Source: Lachnospiraceae bacterium UBA7589 (GTDB taxonomy: Bacteria > Bacillota > Clostridia > Lachnospirales > Lachnospiraceae). Taken from it: 64,000 nt of DNA. The notes under the pieces were generated by a model. The model saw only the letters and a list, made by a program, of their open reading frames with translations, searched no databases and was not told the origin of the DNA. Every line of letters starts with the position of its first letter. The stretch's first letter is position 1. This document shows, piece after piece, positions 18,259 through 26,388 of this stretch. The translations under genes and the position numbers were made by a program. The DNA is taken from contig DLKL01000007.1 of assembly GCA_002476495.1 (NCBI GenBank), positions 4,536 to 68,535 on the forward strand, read 5' to 3'.

Positions 18259-18858
18259 GTGTTTATTACGGATAGCTTCGTTTCAAGGAAGGACAGAATT
18301 ATTGCATCCGCCATAGAGATTATCAGTGATTCGGGTTTGTCAGCATTAACTACAAAAAATCTGGCTCAAAAGGAAAATATGTCAGAAGCTCTTTTGTACA
18401 AGTATTTTGGGGGCATAGACGAGGTGCTTGTAGGTGTTGTTGAATTTTATTCTAAATTTGACGAGCAGATTCGACATACAATCAAGGGGAAGACAGGTAG
18501 TAGTATAGAAAAACTACATGATTATTTTGAGGCGTACGCAACCTATTATGATAACTATTATGCTATATCCACTCTCATGCTTCAGTACGAGGAGTTATTG
18601 CATAATATAGATACAAGGGATAAAATGGCATGGTGTATATCTGAGAGAATTAGTTTTGTTTCAGATTTGTTTGAAAGTGCAATAAGAGATAAGGAAATAG
18701 TTGATACATTCACTTCCGAAGAGCTTGCCAATATGGCTTCGGGGGTTACCATGTCTTATATATTAAGCAGAAGAATAAAATATCACAAAAAAACGTTCAA
18801 GCAGGAAATTATGGACAATCTTAACAAATGGTTAAAATCATTAAAGTATCAGGAGTAG
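18259..18858 (+). CDS. TetR/AcrR-family transcriptional regulator
   Basis: 199 residues. The N-terminal helix-turn-helix is typical (RIIASAIEIISDSGLSALTTKNLAQ, then SEALLYKYFGGIDEVL), at about residues 11-60. The C-terminal ligand-binding domain is all-helical. The best start is the GTG at 18259; upstream in-frame codons run into a stop. It is followed after 10 bp by a receiver-only response regulator, so the two are likely cotranscribed. Its ligand and targets are unknown. The long TAAACGACCGTTTA-type operator at 3.3 kb is not repeated at this gene's own promoter, so no link between them is shown. Confidence 0.85.
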   Translation: MFITDSFVSRKDRIIASAIEIISDSGLSALTTKNLAQKENMSEALLYKYFGGIDEVLVGVVEFYSKFDEQIRHTIKGKTGSSIEKLHDYFEAYATYYDNYYAISTLMLQYEELLHNIDTRDKMAWCISERISFVSDLFESAIRDKEIVDTFTSEELANMASGVTMSYILSRRIKYHKKTFKQEIMDNLNKWLKSLKYQE

Positions 18859-18868
18859 GAGGTTTATT

Positions 18869-19258
18869 ATGAAGGTTTTAGTAGCAGAGGATGATGTAGC
18901 AAGCGGAAAGTTTATGCAGAAGCTTCTTTCCAAATATGGTGAGGTTGTAGTAGCAAGAGACGGAATTGCTGCTGTAGATGAGTTCGTCAATGCAGTTAAT
19001 AATAACGAAAGATTTGATTTGATTTGCATGGATATTATGATGCCTAAGATAGACGGTTACAAGGCACTGGCCTCTATAAGGGACGCAGAGCGTAAGCTGG
19101 GACTTGCAAGGGACTCCCGCTGTAAGGTGATTATGATCAGTGCGTTGGATGAGGGCTTTGATTCCAATTATGCAAGTGACGATTATGAGGAATATATATG
19201 TAAGCCTATAGATATTATGAAATTTGATGCGGTTATAAAGAATTTGGGTTTATCATAG
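18869..19258 (+). CDS. Stand-alone CheY-like response regulator
   Basis: 129 residues, a single receiver domain with no output domain. The acidic pocket is EDD (7-9), the phosphorylation site is D55 in CMDIMMP, the switch serine is in MISALDE and the conserved lysine is in CKP. Such proteins act by protein-protein contact or as phosphorelay intermediates. No histidine kinase is adjacent. It lies between a TetR gene (10 bp upstream) and rarA (24 bp downstream). GGAGG 7 nt upstream supports the start. Confidence 0.9.
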   Translation: MKVLVAEDDVASGKFMQKLLSKYGEVVVARDGIAAVDEFVNAVNNNERFDLICMDIMMPKIDGYKALASIRDAERKLGLARDSRCKVIMISALDEGFDSNYASDDYEEYICKPIDIMKFDAVIKNLGLS

Positions 19259-19281
19259 ATTAATATATAAGGTATAATAAT

Positions 19282-20610
19282 ATGGATTTGTTTGATTATA
19301 TGCGTGAAAATAACATGAAGGGCGAATCACCTCTTGCAAAGAGGCTTCGCCCTACTTCTATAGATGAGGTAGTAGGACAGGAGCATATTCTTGGGAAGGA
19401 TAAGCTTTTATATAGGGCAATTAAGGCAGATAAGCTAAGCTCTATTATTCTGTACGGACCTCCCGGAACAGGAAAAACAACTCTTGCCATGGTTATTGCC
19501 AATACTACAAGTGCGATTTTTTGTGAGCTTAATGCTACAACCTCGGGGAAAAAGGATATTGAGGAGGCTGTGGAAAAGGCAAAGGATGCCCGGGGAATGT
19601 ATGGCAAAAAGACCATATTGTTTATTGATGAGATTCATAGATTTAATAAGGCACAACAGGATTACCTTCTCCCCTTTGTGGAAGATGGTACGGTTATATT
19701 AATCGGTGCTACTACTGAAAATCCGTATTTTGAGGTAAATAAGGCTCTTATTTCAAGGTCTTCAATATTTCAGCTAAAGCCACTGACAAAAGAAAATATA
19801 GCAATGCTTATTAAAAGGGCCGTTACGGATGTGGAAAAGGGTATGGGCTCCTATGATGTCCGGATTACACCGGAGGCTGTAGAATTTCTGGCAGATTTGT
19901 CGGAGGGTGATGCACGGCGTGCGCTGAATGCAGTTGAGCTTGGAATCTTATCCACCCCAAGAGATGAAAAAACAGGAAAAATAGTGATTGATCTTAAGGT
20001 GGCGGAGGAATGCATACAAAGGCGTTCCATAAAATATGAAAAAAATGGGGATAATCATTACGATATAATTTCCGCTTTTATAAAAAGCATGAGGGGCTCA
20101 GATCCTGATGGAGCGGTTTATTACCTTGCCAAGATGCTGTATGGCGGAGAAAGTGTTACTTTTATTGCAAGAAGGATTATGATATGTGCCTGTGAGGATG
20201 TGGGAAATGCAGATCCCCAGGCTATAGTTGTAGCGGCCGGCTGTGCCCAGGCAGTTGAACGTGTAGGCATGCCGGAAGCACAGATTATACTTGCCCACGC
20301 TGCAATATATGTTGCCTGTGCCCCTAAGAGCAATGCAATTGTCAATGCTATTTTTGATGCCATGGACAGGGTGAAAAATGTAGGAGACTGCCCGGTTCCG
20401 AATCATCTAAGGGATGCTCATTATAGCGGTGCGGCTAATTTGGGGAGTGTTGGTTACAAGTATGCCCACGATTACCCAAATCATTATGTGGAGCAGCAGT
20501 ATTTGCCTGATAAGCTTGTCGGAGAAAGGTTTTACAAGCCCGGCAATATCGGATATGAAAATGACATCAGGGAATGGTTAAAAAAAATTAAAAACAATGA
20601 TACAAATTAA
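19282..20610 (+). CDS. rarA: Replication-associated recombination protein RarA (MgsA), AAA+ ATPase
   Basis: 442 residues, the usual length. An N-terminal AAA+ domain has SLAKRLRPTSIDE-like lead-in, Walker A GPPGTGKTT near 58, Walker B FIDEIHRF near 113, sensor 1 GATTENP and the ISRSSIFQL arginine finger. The C-terminal half (about 250-442) is the helical tetramerisation/DNA-binding part with GSDPDGAVYYLAKML. RarA unwinds gapped duplex DNA at stalled forks and works with the clamp and SSB. The ribosome site is weak (AAGG). Presence in a group with TetR and a receiver protein is probably positional. Confidence 0.93.
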   Translation: MDLFDYMRENNMKGESPLAKRLRPTSIDEVVGQEHILGKDKLLYRAIKADKLSSIILYGPPGTGKTTLAMVIANTTSAIFCELNATTSGKKDIEEAVEKAKDARGMYGKKTILFIDEIHRFNKAQQDYLLPFVEDGTVILIGATTENPYFEVNKALISRSSIFQLKPLTKENIAMLIKRAVTDVEKGMGSYDVRITPEAVEFLADLSEGDARRALNAVELGILSTPRDEKTGKIVIDLKVAEECIQRRSIKYEKNGDNHYDIISAFIKSMRGSDPDGAVYYLAKMLYGGESVTFIARRIMICACEDVGNADPQAIVVAAGCAQAVERVGMPEAQIILAHAAIYVACAPKSNAIVNAIFDAMDRVKNVGDCPVPNHLRDAHYSGAANLGSVGYKYAHDYPNHYVEQQYLPDKLVGERFYKPGNIGYENDIREWLKKIKNNDTN

Positions 20611-20611
20611 T

Positions 20612-20642
20612 AAAATCTTAAAGTGTTTTACAGTAGATTTTT
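20612..20642 (+). terminator. Weak terminator after rarA
   Basis: An AT-rich 7-bp stem (AAAATCT at 20612-20618, AGATTTT at 20635-20641) with a short T tail. Confidence 0.3.
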
Positions 20643-20686
20643 AAATTAAAGTTTGAGATAATTTTGCATATAGGAGGTCGGAATTA

Positions 20687-22051
20687 ATGAAAAAAAAGAA
20701 GATATTAATTATTACAGGTATCGTGTTGATTTTGGCAGCTATTATTGCAGCCGTTGTATTATTTTGTAAAAAATCAGATAAGGATACAGACAATCTTGTT
20801 GTGTATGTCACCTCTGTTTCGGATATAACAGGCTCCGGATATGCGGTAGGGGACCGCTTTATGGGTGTGGTGGAAACACAGGAAACCCAGGGAGTTGATA
20901 AGGCAGATGACAGGACTGTTAAGGAAATATATGTGAGTGTCGGGGATGAGGTTAAAAAAGGTGACAAATTGTTTGCGTATGATACTGACGAAATGAGTTT
21001 AAAGCAAAAGCAGCTTGAACTTGAGCTTAGCAGTATTAACAATAATATTTCCACCCTGAATTCACAGATTGCTTCTTTAAATGAAGAAAAAAAGCAGGTG
21101 GATGAAAATCACAAAATTGAGTACACAAGCCAGATTCAGAGCCTTCAGGCACAGGTAAACCAGGAAAACTATAATGCAAGTGCAAAGCAGCTTGAGATTG
21201 ACAGACAAAAAACTGCCATAGAAAATGCAATTGTTGTTTCTCCTATGGATGGCATAATAAAGGAAATTAATAATGGCACCGGCAGCCCGGATAGCTATGG
21301 GGATTATGGCAATACACCTTCTCATTTTATATCAATTATGGATATGGGAGAATATAAGATAAAGGCTTCTGTAAGTGAATACAGTGTAGGTGCGTTTTCG
21401 GTTGGAGCCAGAGTTGTTATCTATTCGAGAGTAGATGAAAGCAAGGTATGGTATGGCAAGGTTACAAAGATTGATACTGAAAATGCAAATCAGGGCAGCA
21501 ATGATTATTACTATTCGGGAGGAACACAGGCAACTAAGTATCCGGTTTATATAGCCCTTGATTCATCAAAGGATATTATGCTGGGACAGCATGTATATGT
21601 TGAGCTTGATTATGGACAGGGAGAAATCAAGGAAGGACTGTGGCTTGCCGATTATTACATTGTCCAGGATAGAAATGCTCCATATGTATGGGCAGAAAAT
21701 AACGGAAAATTGGAAAGACGCACGGTTGAGCTTGGAGAATATGATGAAGAGATGTGTACCTATGAGATATTGTCAGGTATTTCAGAGGATGATTATATCG
21801 CATTTCCGGAGGATAATCTGAAAGAAGGCACAAAAACAACTCATAATTATGAAGATGTAATAGATAATTCTTTACCGGATGATGACAGCAATATTGATTT
21901 TCCTGACGGAGAAGATATATATCCTAAGGAGGAAATATATCCTGAAGGAGAGGAAGTATATCCTGAGGGAGAGGAAGTATTCCCTGAGAGTGAAGATGTG
22001 GATGTATATAACAATTCCGGAGCGGAAACAAATAATGAGGAGGCATATTAA
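20687..22051 (+). CDS. Membrane-fusion (HlyD/MacA-like) subunit 1 of a MacAB-type exporter
   Basis: 454 residues. One N-terminal membrane anchor (residues 5-27) precedes a biotinyl-lipoyl-like half motif, a coiled coil at about 105-180 (KQLELELSSINNNISTLN start), a second lipoyl half (ENAIVVSPMDGIIKEI) and beta-barrel domains. The C-terminal 40 residues are very acidic with near-repeats of YPEGEEV, which are unusual for the family. Membrane-fusion proteins link an ABC permease to the cell exterior; in a one-membrane cell they may gate or guide the substrate. The stop overlaps the start of the ATPase (TAATG). GGAGG 10 nt upstream supports the ATG. Confidence 0.85.
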   Translation: MKKKKILIITGIVLILAAIIAAVVLFCKKSDKDTDNLVVYVTSVSDITGSGYAVGDRFMGVVETQETQGVDKADDRTVKEIYVSVGDEVKKGDKLFAYDTDEMSLKQKQLELELSSINNNISTLNSQIASLNEEKKQVDENHKIEYTSQIQSLQAQVNQENYNASAKQLEIDRQKTAIENAIVVSPMDGIIKEINNGTGSPDSYGDYGNTPSHFISIMDMGEYKIKASVSEYSVGAFSVGARVVIYSRVDESKVWYGKVTKIDTENANQGSNDYYYSGGTQATKYPVYIALDSSKDIMLGQHVYVELDYGQGEIKEGLWLADYYIVQDRNAPYVWAENNGKLERRTVELGEYDEEMCTYEILSGISEDDYIAFPEDNLKEGTKTTHNYEDVIDNSLPDDDSNIDFPDGEDIYPKEEIYPEGEEVYPEGEEVFPESEDVDVYNNSGAETNNEEAY

Positions 22052-22815
22052 TGATACTGGAATTAAAAAATGTATATAAAGCATATGTCCAGGGAAATAT
22101 GTATGTGCCGGTTTTGAAAAATATTAATCTTGCTGTTAATGAGGGTGAATATGTAGCTATAATGGGCCCCTCAGGCTCAGGAAAATCAACGTTGATGAAT
22201 ATTATCGGCTGTCTTGATAAGGCGAATTCAGGAACCTATCTTCTTGACGGGGAGGACATATCAGAATATAAGGACAAGGAGCTTTCATATATCAGAAACA
22301 AAAGTATTGGCTTTGTTTTTCAGACCTTTAATCTTATGCCAAGACAAAGTGCTGTGGACAATGTTGCTCTGCCTTTGCAATATGCAGGGATTCCAAAGAA
22401 AGAACGAAGAGAGCTTTGCCTTAATGCTCTCGATATGGTTGGGCTGGCTGACAGAGTGAATTTCAAGCCTACACAGCTTTCAGGAGGGCAAAAGCAAAGA
22501 GTTGCAATAGCCAGGGCTATGGTTAACAGTCCGAAGATTCTTCTTGCTGATGAACCTACAGGTGCCCTGGATTCAAAATCCGGAATACAGATTATGGATT
22601 TGTTCAATGAGCTACATAATCAAGGGGTTACCATAGTTATGATTACCCACTCAGATGAGATTGCAGCTCATGCAGATCGCATAATAAGGCTTGTGGATGG
22701 ACAGATAACAGATGATTCTGCCGATCCTGAGGTTGCAATTCAATATATGGCCGATATGAAAAAGGACCGGGAATCATCAAAGGAAAATGGGCAGGGGGTG
22801 ACTGGTGATGAGTAA
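22051..22815 (+). CDS. MacB-type ABC transporter ATP-binding protein
   Basis: 254 residues. Walker [11 protein letters not shown] near 37-46, Q-loop FQTFNLMP, signature LSGGQKQR near 140, Walker [13 protein letters not shown] and the H-loop MITHSDE are all intact. This is the LolD/MacB/FtsE-like type that energises a four-helix permease by mechanotransmission. It sits between two membrane-fusion genes, overlapping the first by one base and the second by about 8 bases, so translation is coupled. The extra C-terminal tail (about 225-254) is charged. Confidence 0.95.
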   Translation: MILELKNVYKAYVQGNMYVPVLKNINLAVNEGEYVAIMGPSGSGKSTLMNIIGCLDKANSGTYLLDGEDISEYKDKELSYIRNKSIGFVFQTFNLMPRQSAVDNVALPLQYAGIPKKERRELCLNALDMVGLADRVNFKPTQLSGGQKQRVAIARAMVNSPKILLADEPTGALDSKSGIQIMDLFNELHNQGVTIVMITHSDEIAAHADRIIRLVDGQITDDSADPEVAIQYMADMKKDRESSKENGQGVTGDE

Positions 22816-24052
22816 AAAAAAGCGCCTTATAATTATTTCCTCTGTAATTGTTGTTGTAATTGTTGCTGTTACAGGAATCCTGATGCTTATTAAGAATAGA
22901 AACAAGGATAAAAAATCTGTTAAGGTATATAATGTTTCCGATATAATGGAATATGGATATGAATATGATCAGTACATGTATGGTTATGTGGAAGCAGGAA
23001 TGACACAGAATGTATATTTGTCTCAAAGCCAGAAGATTGACAGTATAAATGTTATCCAGGGACAGGAGGTTAAGGCCGGAGATGTCCTTCTTGTATATGA
23101 CACAACAGCACAGAAGCTGGAGCTTGATATGAAAAAGGCTGATGTGGAAATAGCAAGAGCAGCCGTTGTTGTTGCAGAGAGAGAGCTTGAGGAGTTAAAG
23201 AAGATTACACCTGTTGAGGATATCCCTGAGGAACCGTCAACAGAGGAGCCTGCCAGCCCGTTGGATGCAAAGCCGGAAGTAAAGCCGGAATCAAAGCCGG
23301 AGGATATAGAAAACGGTGATTCGGATGTATCTTATACAAAAGCAGAGCTGGAAAAGGCAATTAAAGAAAAGGAAGCAGAAATAAAGAAGCTTAAAATAGA
23401 TTATGAGATTGAGCAGGCTGATCTTGAAATGATGGAATACCGGAATCAGAATGGAGAGGTGGTTGCTGATTTTGATGGAGTAGTAAGCTCACTTATAACC
23501 GAAGATGAGGCTTTGCTTGAATCAAAACCACTTCTGGTAATATCAGGTGAAAAGGGCTGTACAGTTGTATCGAGTATAAGTGAGCTGTCTCTTGACAAGG
23601 TTTCCCCTGGAGATACAGTTGATATAAATTGCTATGATAACGGAATGTTTTATCAGGGAACAATCAAAGAGATACTTACAACTCCTACTGATTCAGGATA
23701 CAATTCCGGAAGTCAGTCCAGCTATCCTATTATAATTACTGTAGAGGACGGAGAGGGACTTACTCCCGGTATGGGAATGGAAGTAACACTTACAGGAGGG
23801 GATACCTCCAACGATTATTTTTATCTTCCGTTGCCTTTTGTTATGGAGGAAAATGGAAGATATTATGTTATGAAGGATAATAATGGAGTTTTAGAAAAGG
23901 CATATGTAATTACCGGAAAGATTCAATATTGCAGTAGTATCAAGATATATTCAGGTATTGCGATAGATGATAAGGTGGCTTTCCCTTACGCAAAGGATGC
24001 CGTTGAGGGGGCAAAGACCACAGAAGGAAGAATGGATGATTTGTATTATTAA
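22808..24052 (+). CDS. Membrane-fusion (HlyD-like) subunit 2 of the MacAB-type exporter
   Basis: About 414 residues, clearly different from subunit 1. A membrane anchor lies at about 5-25, then a lipoyl half (SINVIQGQEVKAGDVLLVYD), a helix, a Pro/Glu/Lys-rich linker (about 139-172, with KPE triplets), a second helix of a split coiled coil and a lipoyl half DFDGVVSSL. Barrel domains follow. The linker breaks the hairpin that would normally form the coiled-coil tip. The ATG at 22808 is preferred over the GTG at 22805; both overlap the ATPase stop. The function is the same as for subunit 1, possibly as a hetero-oligomer. Confidence 0.85.
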   Translation: MSKKKRLIIISSVIVVVIVAVTGILMLIKNRNKDKKSVKVYNVSDIMEYGYEYDQYMYGYVEAGMTQNVYLSQSQKIDSINVIQGQEVKAGDVLLVYDTTAQKLELDMKKADVEIARAAVVVAERELEELKKITPVEDIPEEPSTEEPASPLDAKPEVKPESKPEDIENGDSDVSYTKAELEKAIKEKEAEIKKLKIDYEIEQADLEMMEYRNQNGEVVADFDGVVSSLITEDEALLESKPLLVISGEKGCTVVSSISELSLDKVSPGDTVDINCYDNGMFYQGTIKEILTTPTDSGYNSGSQSSYPIIITVEDGEGLTPGMGMEVTLTGGDTSNDYFYLPLPFVMEENGRYYVMKDNNGVLEKAYVITGKIQYCSSIKIYSGIAIDDKVAFPYAKDAVEGAKTTEGRMDDLYY

Positions 24053-24069
24053 GAAAGGAACCTGAAAAT

Positions 24070-25335
24070 ATGATAGAAAATATTAGATTGTCATTTCAAG
24101 GAATATGGTCACATAAGATGCGTTCTTTTCTGACTATGCTGGGTATAATTATTGGTATAGCAGCTATAATAGCAATAGTTTCAACAATCAAGGGAACCAA
24201 CGATGAGATTAAGGATAATCTGGTAGGTTCGGGTGATAACCTGGTGGATATACGGCTCTATGATTCTGATTGGGAATATACAACCGGAAATGGCCAGACT
24301 CCTGAAGGTATTCCCATGATAGACAGCAAAATAAAAGAAGAGATATTAGAGATTTCTGAGGTTGAAGCTGTTGCAGCATATAGGAATGGATATTGCAATG
24401 AAATAAGATACAAATCTAACCTTCTTGAAGGAAACTCTGTGCTTGGCATCGATGAGAATTATCTTGATGTAGAGGGATATGTAATAACCCAGGGCAGAGG
24501 ATTTGTACAGAAAGACTTTATTAACAACAGAAAATATGTTATTCTTGACAAAGTTGCGGCGAAGTCACTTTTTGAAAATGAAAATCCGATTAATAAGTCT
24601 GTGGAGCTTAATGGAGATGTGTATACCGTTGTCGGTGTTGTGGATAAGACTCAGGAATTTTCACCTACCGTTGAAAACATCAATGACTGGTATACATACT
24701 ATTATGATGATGCGGGGGGAAAGCTTTTTGTACCTCATACTGCGTGGCCTGTTTTGTTTTGTTTTGATGAGCCTTACAACATTGTAATCAGGGCAAAAAG
24801 TACTGACGACATGACCAATGCGGGTAAAAAAACCACAGAGCTGTTGAATGATATGATAACATATCAGGATTCAGAAGGAACTAAACCATATAAGTATAAG
24901 AGCGAGGACCTTTTGGAAAAAGCCAAGGCTATGATGGATATAAGTTCCTCTACAAGTAAGCAGCTTATCTGGATAGCAAGTATCTCTCTTTTGGTAGGTG
25001 GTATAGGTGTTATGAATATAATGCTTGTTTCTGTTACGGAGAGGACTAAGGAGATTGGACTTAAGAAAGCATTAGGCGCCAGAAAGAAAGCTATTCTCGG
25101 ACAGTTTCTTACTGAGGCGGCAGTGCTTACAAGTCTTGGGGGAATTCTGGGAGTAGGTACAGGTATAGGACTGGCATATATTATATCTGATATTGCATCC
25201 GTTCCTGTAGCAATAAGCGGGTCTGCAATAATTATATCGGTAGTATTTTCTATGGTTATCGGAGTAATTTTCGGTTTGCTTCCATCAGTAAAGGCTGCTA
25301 ATATGAATCCTATAGATGCTTTAAGGCATGAATAA
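24070..25335 (+). CDS. MacB/FtsX-family ABC transporter permease
   Basis: 421 residues. An N-terminal helix (about 18-40, LTMLGIIIGIAAIIAIVST) is followed by a large extracytoplasmic MacB periplasmic-core-like domain (about 45-280) and three C-terminal helices with the conserved ERTKEIGLKKALGARK cytoplasmic loop and PVDALRHE-like ending (NPIDALRHE). This topology is specific to MacB-type mechanotransmission exporters of peptides, antibiotics or lipopeptides. It is the last gene of the four-gene exporter operon. The substrate cannot be read from the neighbourhood: no peptide precursor or modification enzyme is adjacent. Confidence 0.93.
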   Translation: MIENIRLSFQGIWSHKMRSFLTMLGIIIGIAAIIAIVSTIKGTNDEIKDNLVGSGDNLVDIRLYDSDWEYTTGNGQTPEGIPMIDSKIKEEILEISEVEAVAAYRNGYCNEIRYKSNLLEGNSVLGIDENYLDVEGYVITQGRGFVQKDFINNRKYVILDKVAAKSLFENENPINKSVELNGDVYTVVGVVDKTQEFSPTVENINDWYTYYYDDAGGKLFVPHTAWPVLFCFDEPYNIVIRAKSTDDMTNAGKKTTELLNDMITYQDSEGTKPYKYKSEDLLEKAKAMMDISSSTSKQLIWIASISLLVGGIGVMNIMLVSVTERTKEIGLKKALGARKKAILGQFLTEAAVLTSLGGILGVGTGIGLAYIISDIASVPVAISGSAIIISVVFSMVIGVIFGLLPSVKAANMNPIDALRHE

Positions 25336-25423
25336 CCGGTAAGCCATGTCATGAAAGGCTCTGTAGTGGGCTTTTGTATTTGGCTGATGACAGATTATAA
25401 TAACAGAAACGGAGAATGGCATA

Positions 25424-25714
25424 GTGAAGGAAAACAGGGAAGAAGAATATAAGAAAAAAATATCCGGAATGAAATATTCCAGAATAATGGCTGTGGGATG
25501 TCTTGCTATAATAGGAATTTCAATAATTGCCACACTAATCACAGGGATAACCGGCAGCAAATACTTTTACGGATGTCTTTTTATGTGCATTGTATTTCCT
25601 GTTTTTATATATGCAATTCTCTTTATAGGCAGAATTCTTTTTAATATCAGCAGTGAAGATACCAAAGAAAAGAGTGGAGCAAATGGCAAAAATAAAAAGA
25701 ACGAAAATGATTGA
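25424..25714 (+). CDS. Small two-helix membrane protein, unknown function
   Basis: 96 residues starting with GTG at 25424 (GGAGA 8 nt upstream). It has a charged N-terminus and two membrane helices (about 21-42 and 47-73). The C-terminal tail is Lys/Asn-rich and cytoplasmic by charge. I do not recognise a family. It follows the exporter by 88 bp with no obvious terminator between them, so it may be cotranscribed. Confidence 0.5.
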   Translation: MKENREEEYKKKISGMKYSRIMAVGCLAIIGISIIATLITGITGSKYFYGCLFMCIVFPVFIYAILFIGRILFNISSEDTKEKSGANGKNKKNEND

Positions 25715-25801
25715 AAAATGTATTATATTCTGATATACTGACACTTAGTTTTAATTCTGCATGAATTAAATTATACATGTTTTTTACAGGAGATTATTAG
25801 T

Positions 25802-26305
25802 ATGAGTTTATTGAAGGAATGGCGTGACCACGCATATGGTCTTGATGACAGAACCCCCGAAGGCAAGGAATTCTGGCTTGATTATTTCCAGAAGGAAAAA
25901 TCAATATATGAAAAGATCCTCAGTAATCCAAAGGAGGTTATCGGAGGAACAGTTAAGGAGCTGGCAGATTTATTTGGAATTTCAGTTGAATTAATGATTG
26001 GCTTCCTTGATGGAATAGAAGAGAGTCTGGTTAAGCCTAATAATGTAGATGACCTTGAGGAGGATTCCCAGGTATCTCTTGAATATGATCCGGAAAAGCT
26101 TTACATGAATATGGTAGGCTGCAATGCGGAGTGGCTGTATACACTTCCGCAGTGGGATTCTCTTATTAAAGAGGAGAGAAGAAAGGAACTGTATAAGATT
26201 GAAAAATCATCAAAGACAGTTGTTAAGCCACCTAAGGTTGGACGTAACGATCCATGCCCATGCGGAAGTGGAAAGAAATATAAGAAGTGCTGTGGTGCAA
26301 ACTAA
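25802..26305 (+). CDS. SEC-C motif protein
   Basis: 167 residues. The C-terminal 20 residues form a complete SEC-C zinc-binding motif ([15 protein letters not shown]), like that at the tail of SecA where it binds SecB and ribosomes. The rest (1-125) is helical and acidic with no known domain, so this is a free-standing member of the SEC-C family seen widely in Clostridia. The role is unknown, probably a protein-protein or ribosome contact. AGGAG 9 nt upstream supports the ATG, and a terminator follows. Confidence 0.8.
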   Translation: MSLLKEWRDHAYGLDDRTPEGKEFWLDYFQKEKSIYEKILSNPKEVIGGTVKELADLFGISVELMIGFLDGIEESLVKPNNVDDLEEDSQVSLEYDPEKLYMNMVGCNAEWLYTLPQWDSLIKEERRKELYKIEKSSKTVVKPPKVGRNDPCPCGSGKKYKKCCGAN

Positions 26306-26322
26306 TATTTAGCTGATTCTTT

Positions 26323-26366
26323 AAGGGACTGTCGCATTTGTATGCGTAGGTCCCTTTATGATTTTA
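26323..26366 (+). terminator. Terminator of the SEC-C gene
   Basis: A two-part stem: AAGGGAC (26323-26329) with GTCCCTT (26350-26356), enclosing CGCAT (26333-26337) with ATGCG (26342-26346). A T-rich tail follows. Confidence 0.7.
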
Positions 26367-26388
26367 TTTACCCGTAAGGAGGACTGTA

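Noticed and set aside
20641..21054. 137-codon minus-strand frame opposite the first membrane-fusion gene
   Set aside because: Low-complexity Ser/Leu composition, no ribosome site, and it lies opposite a gene with clear domains.
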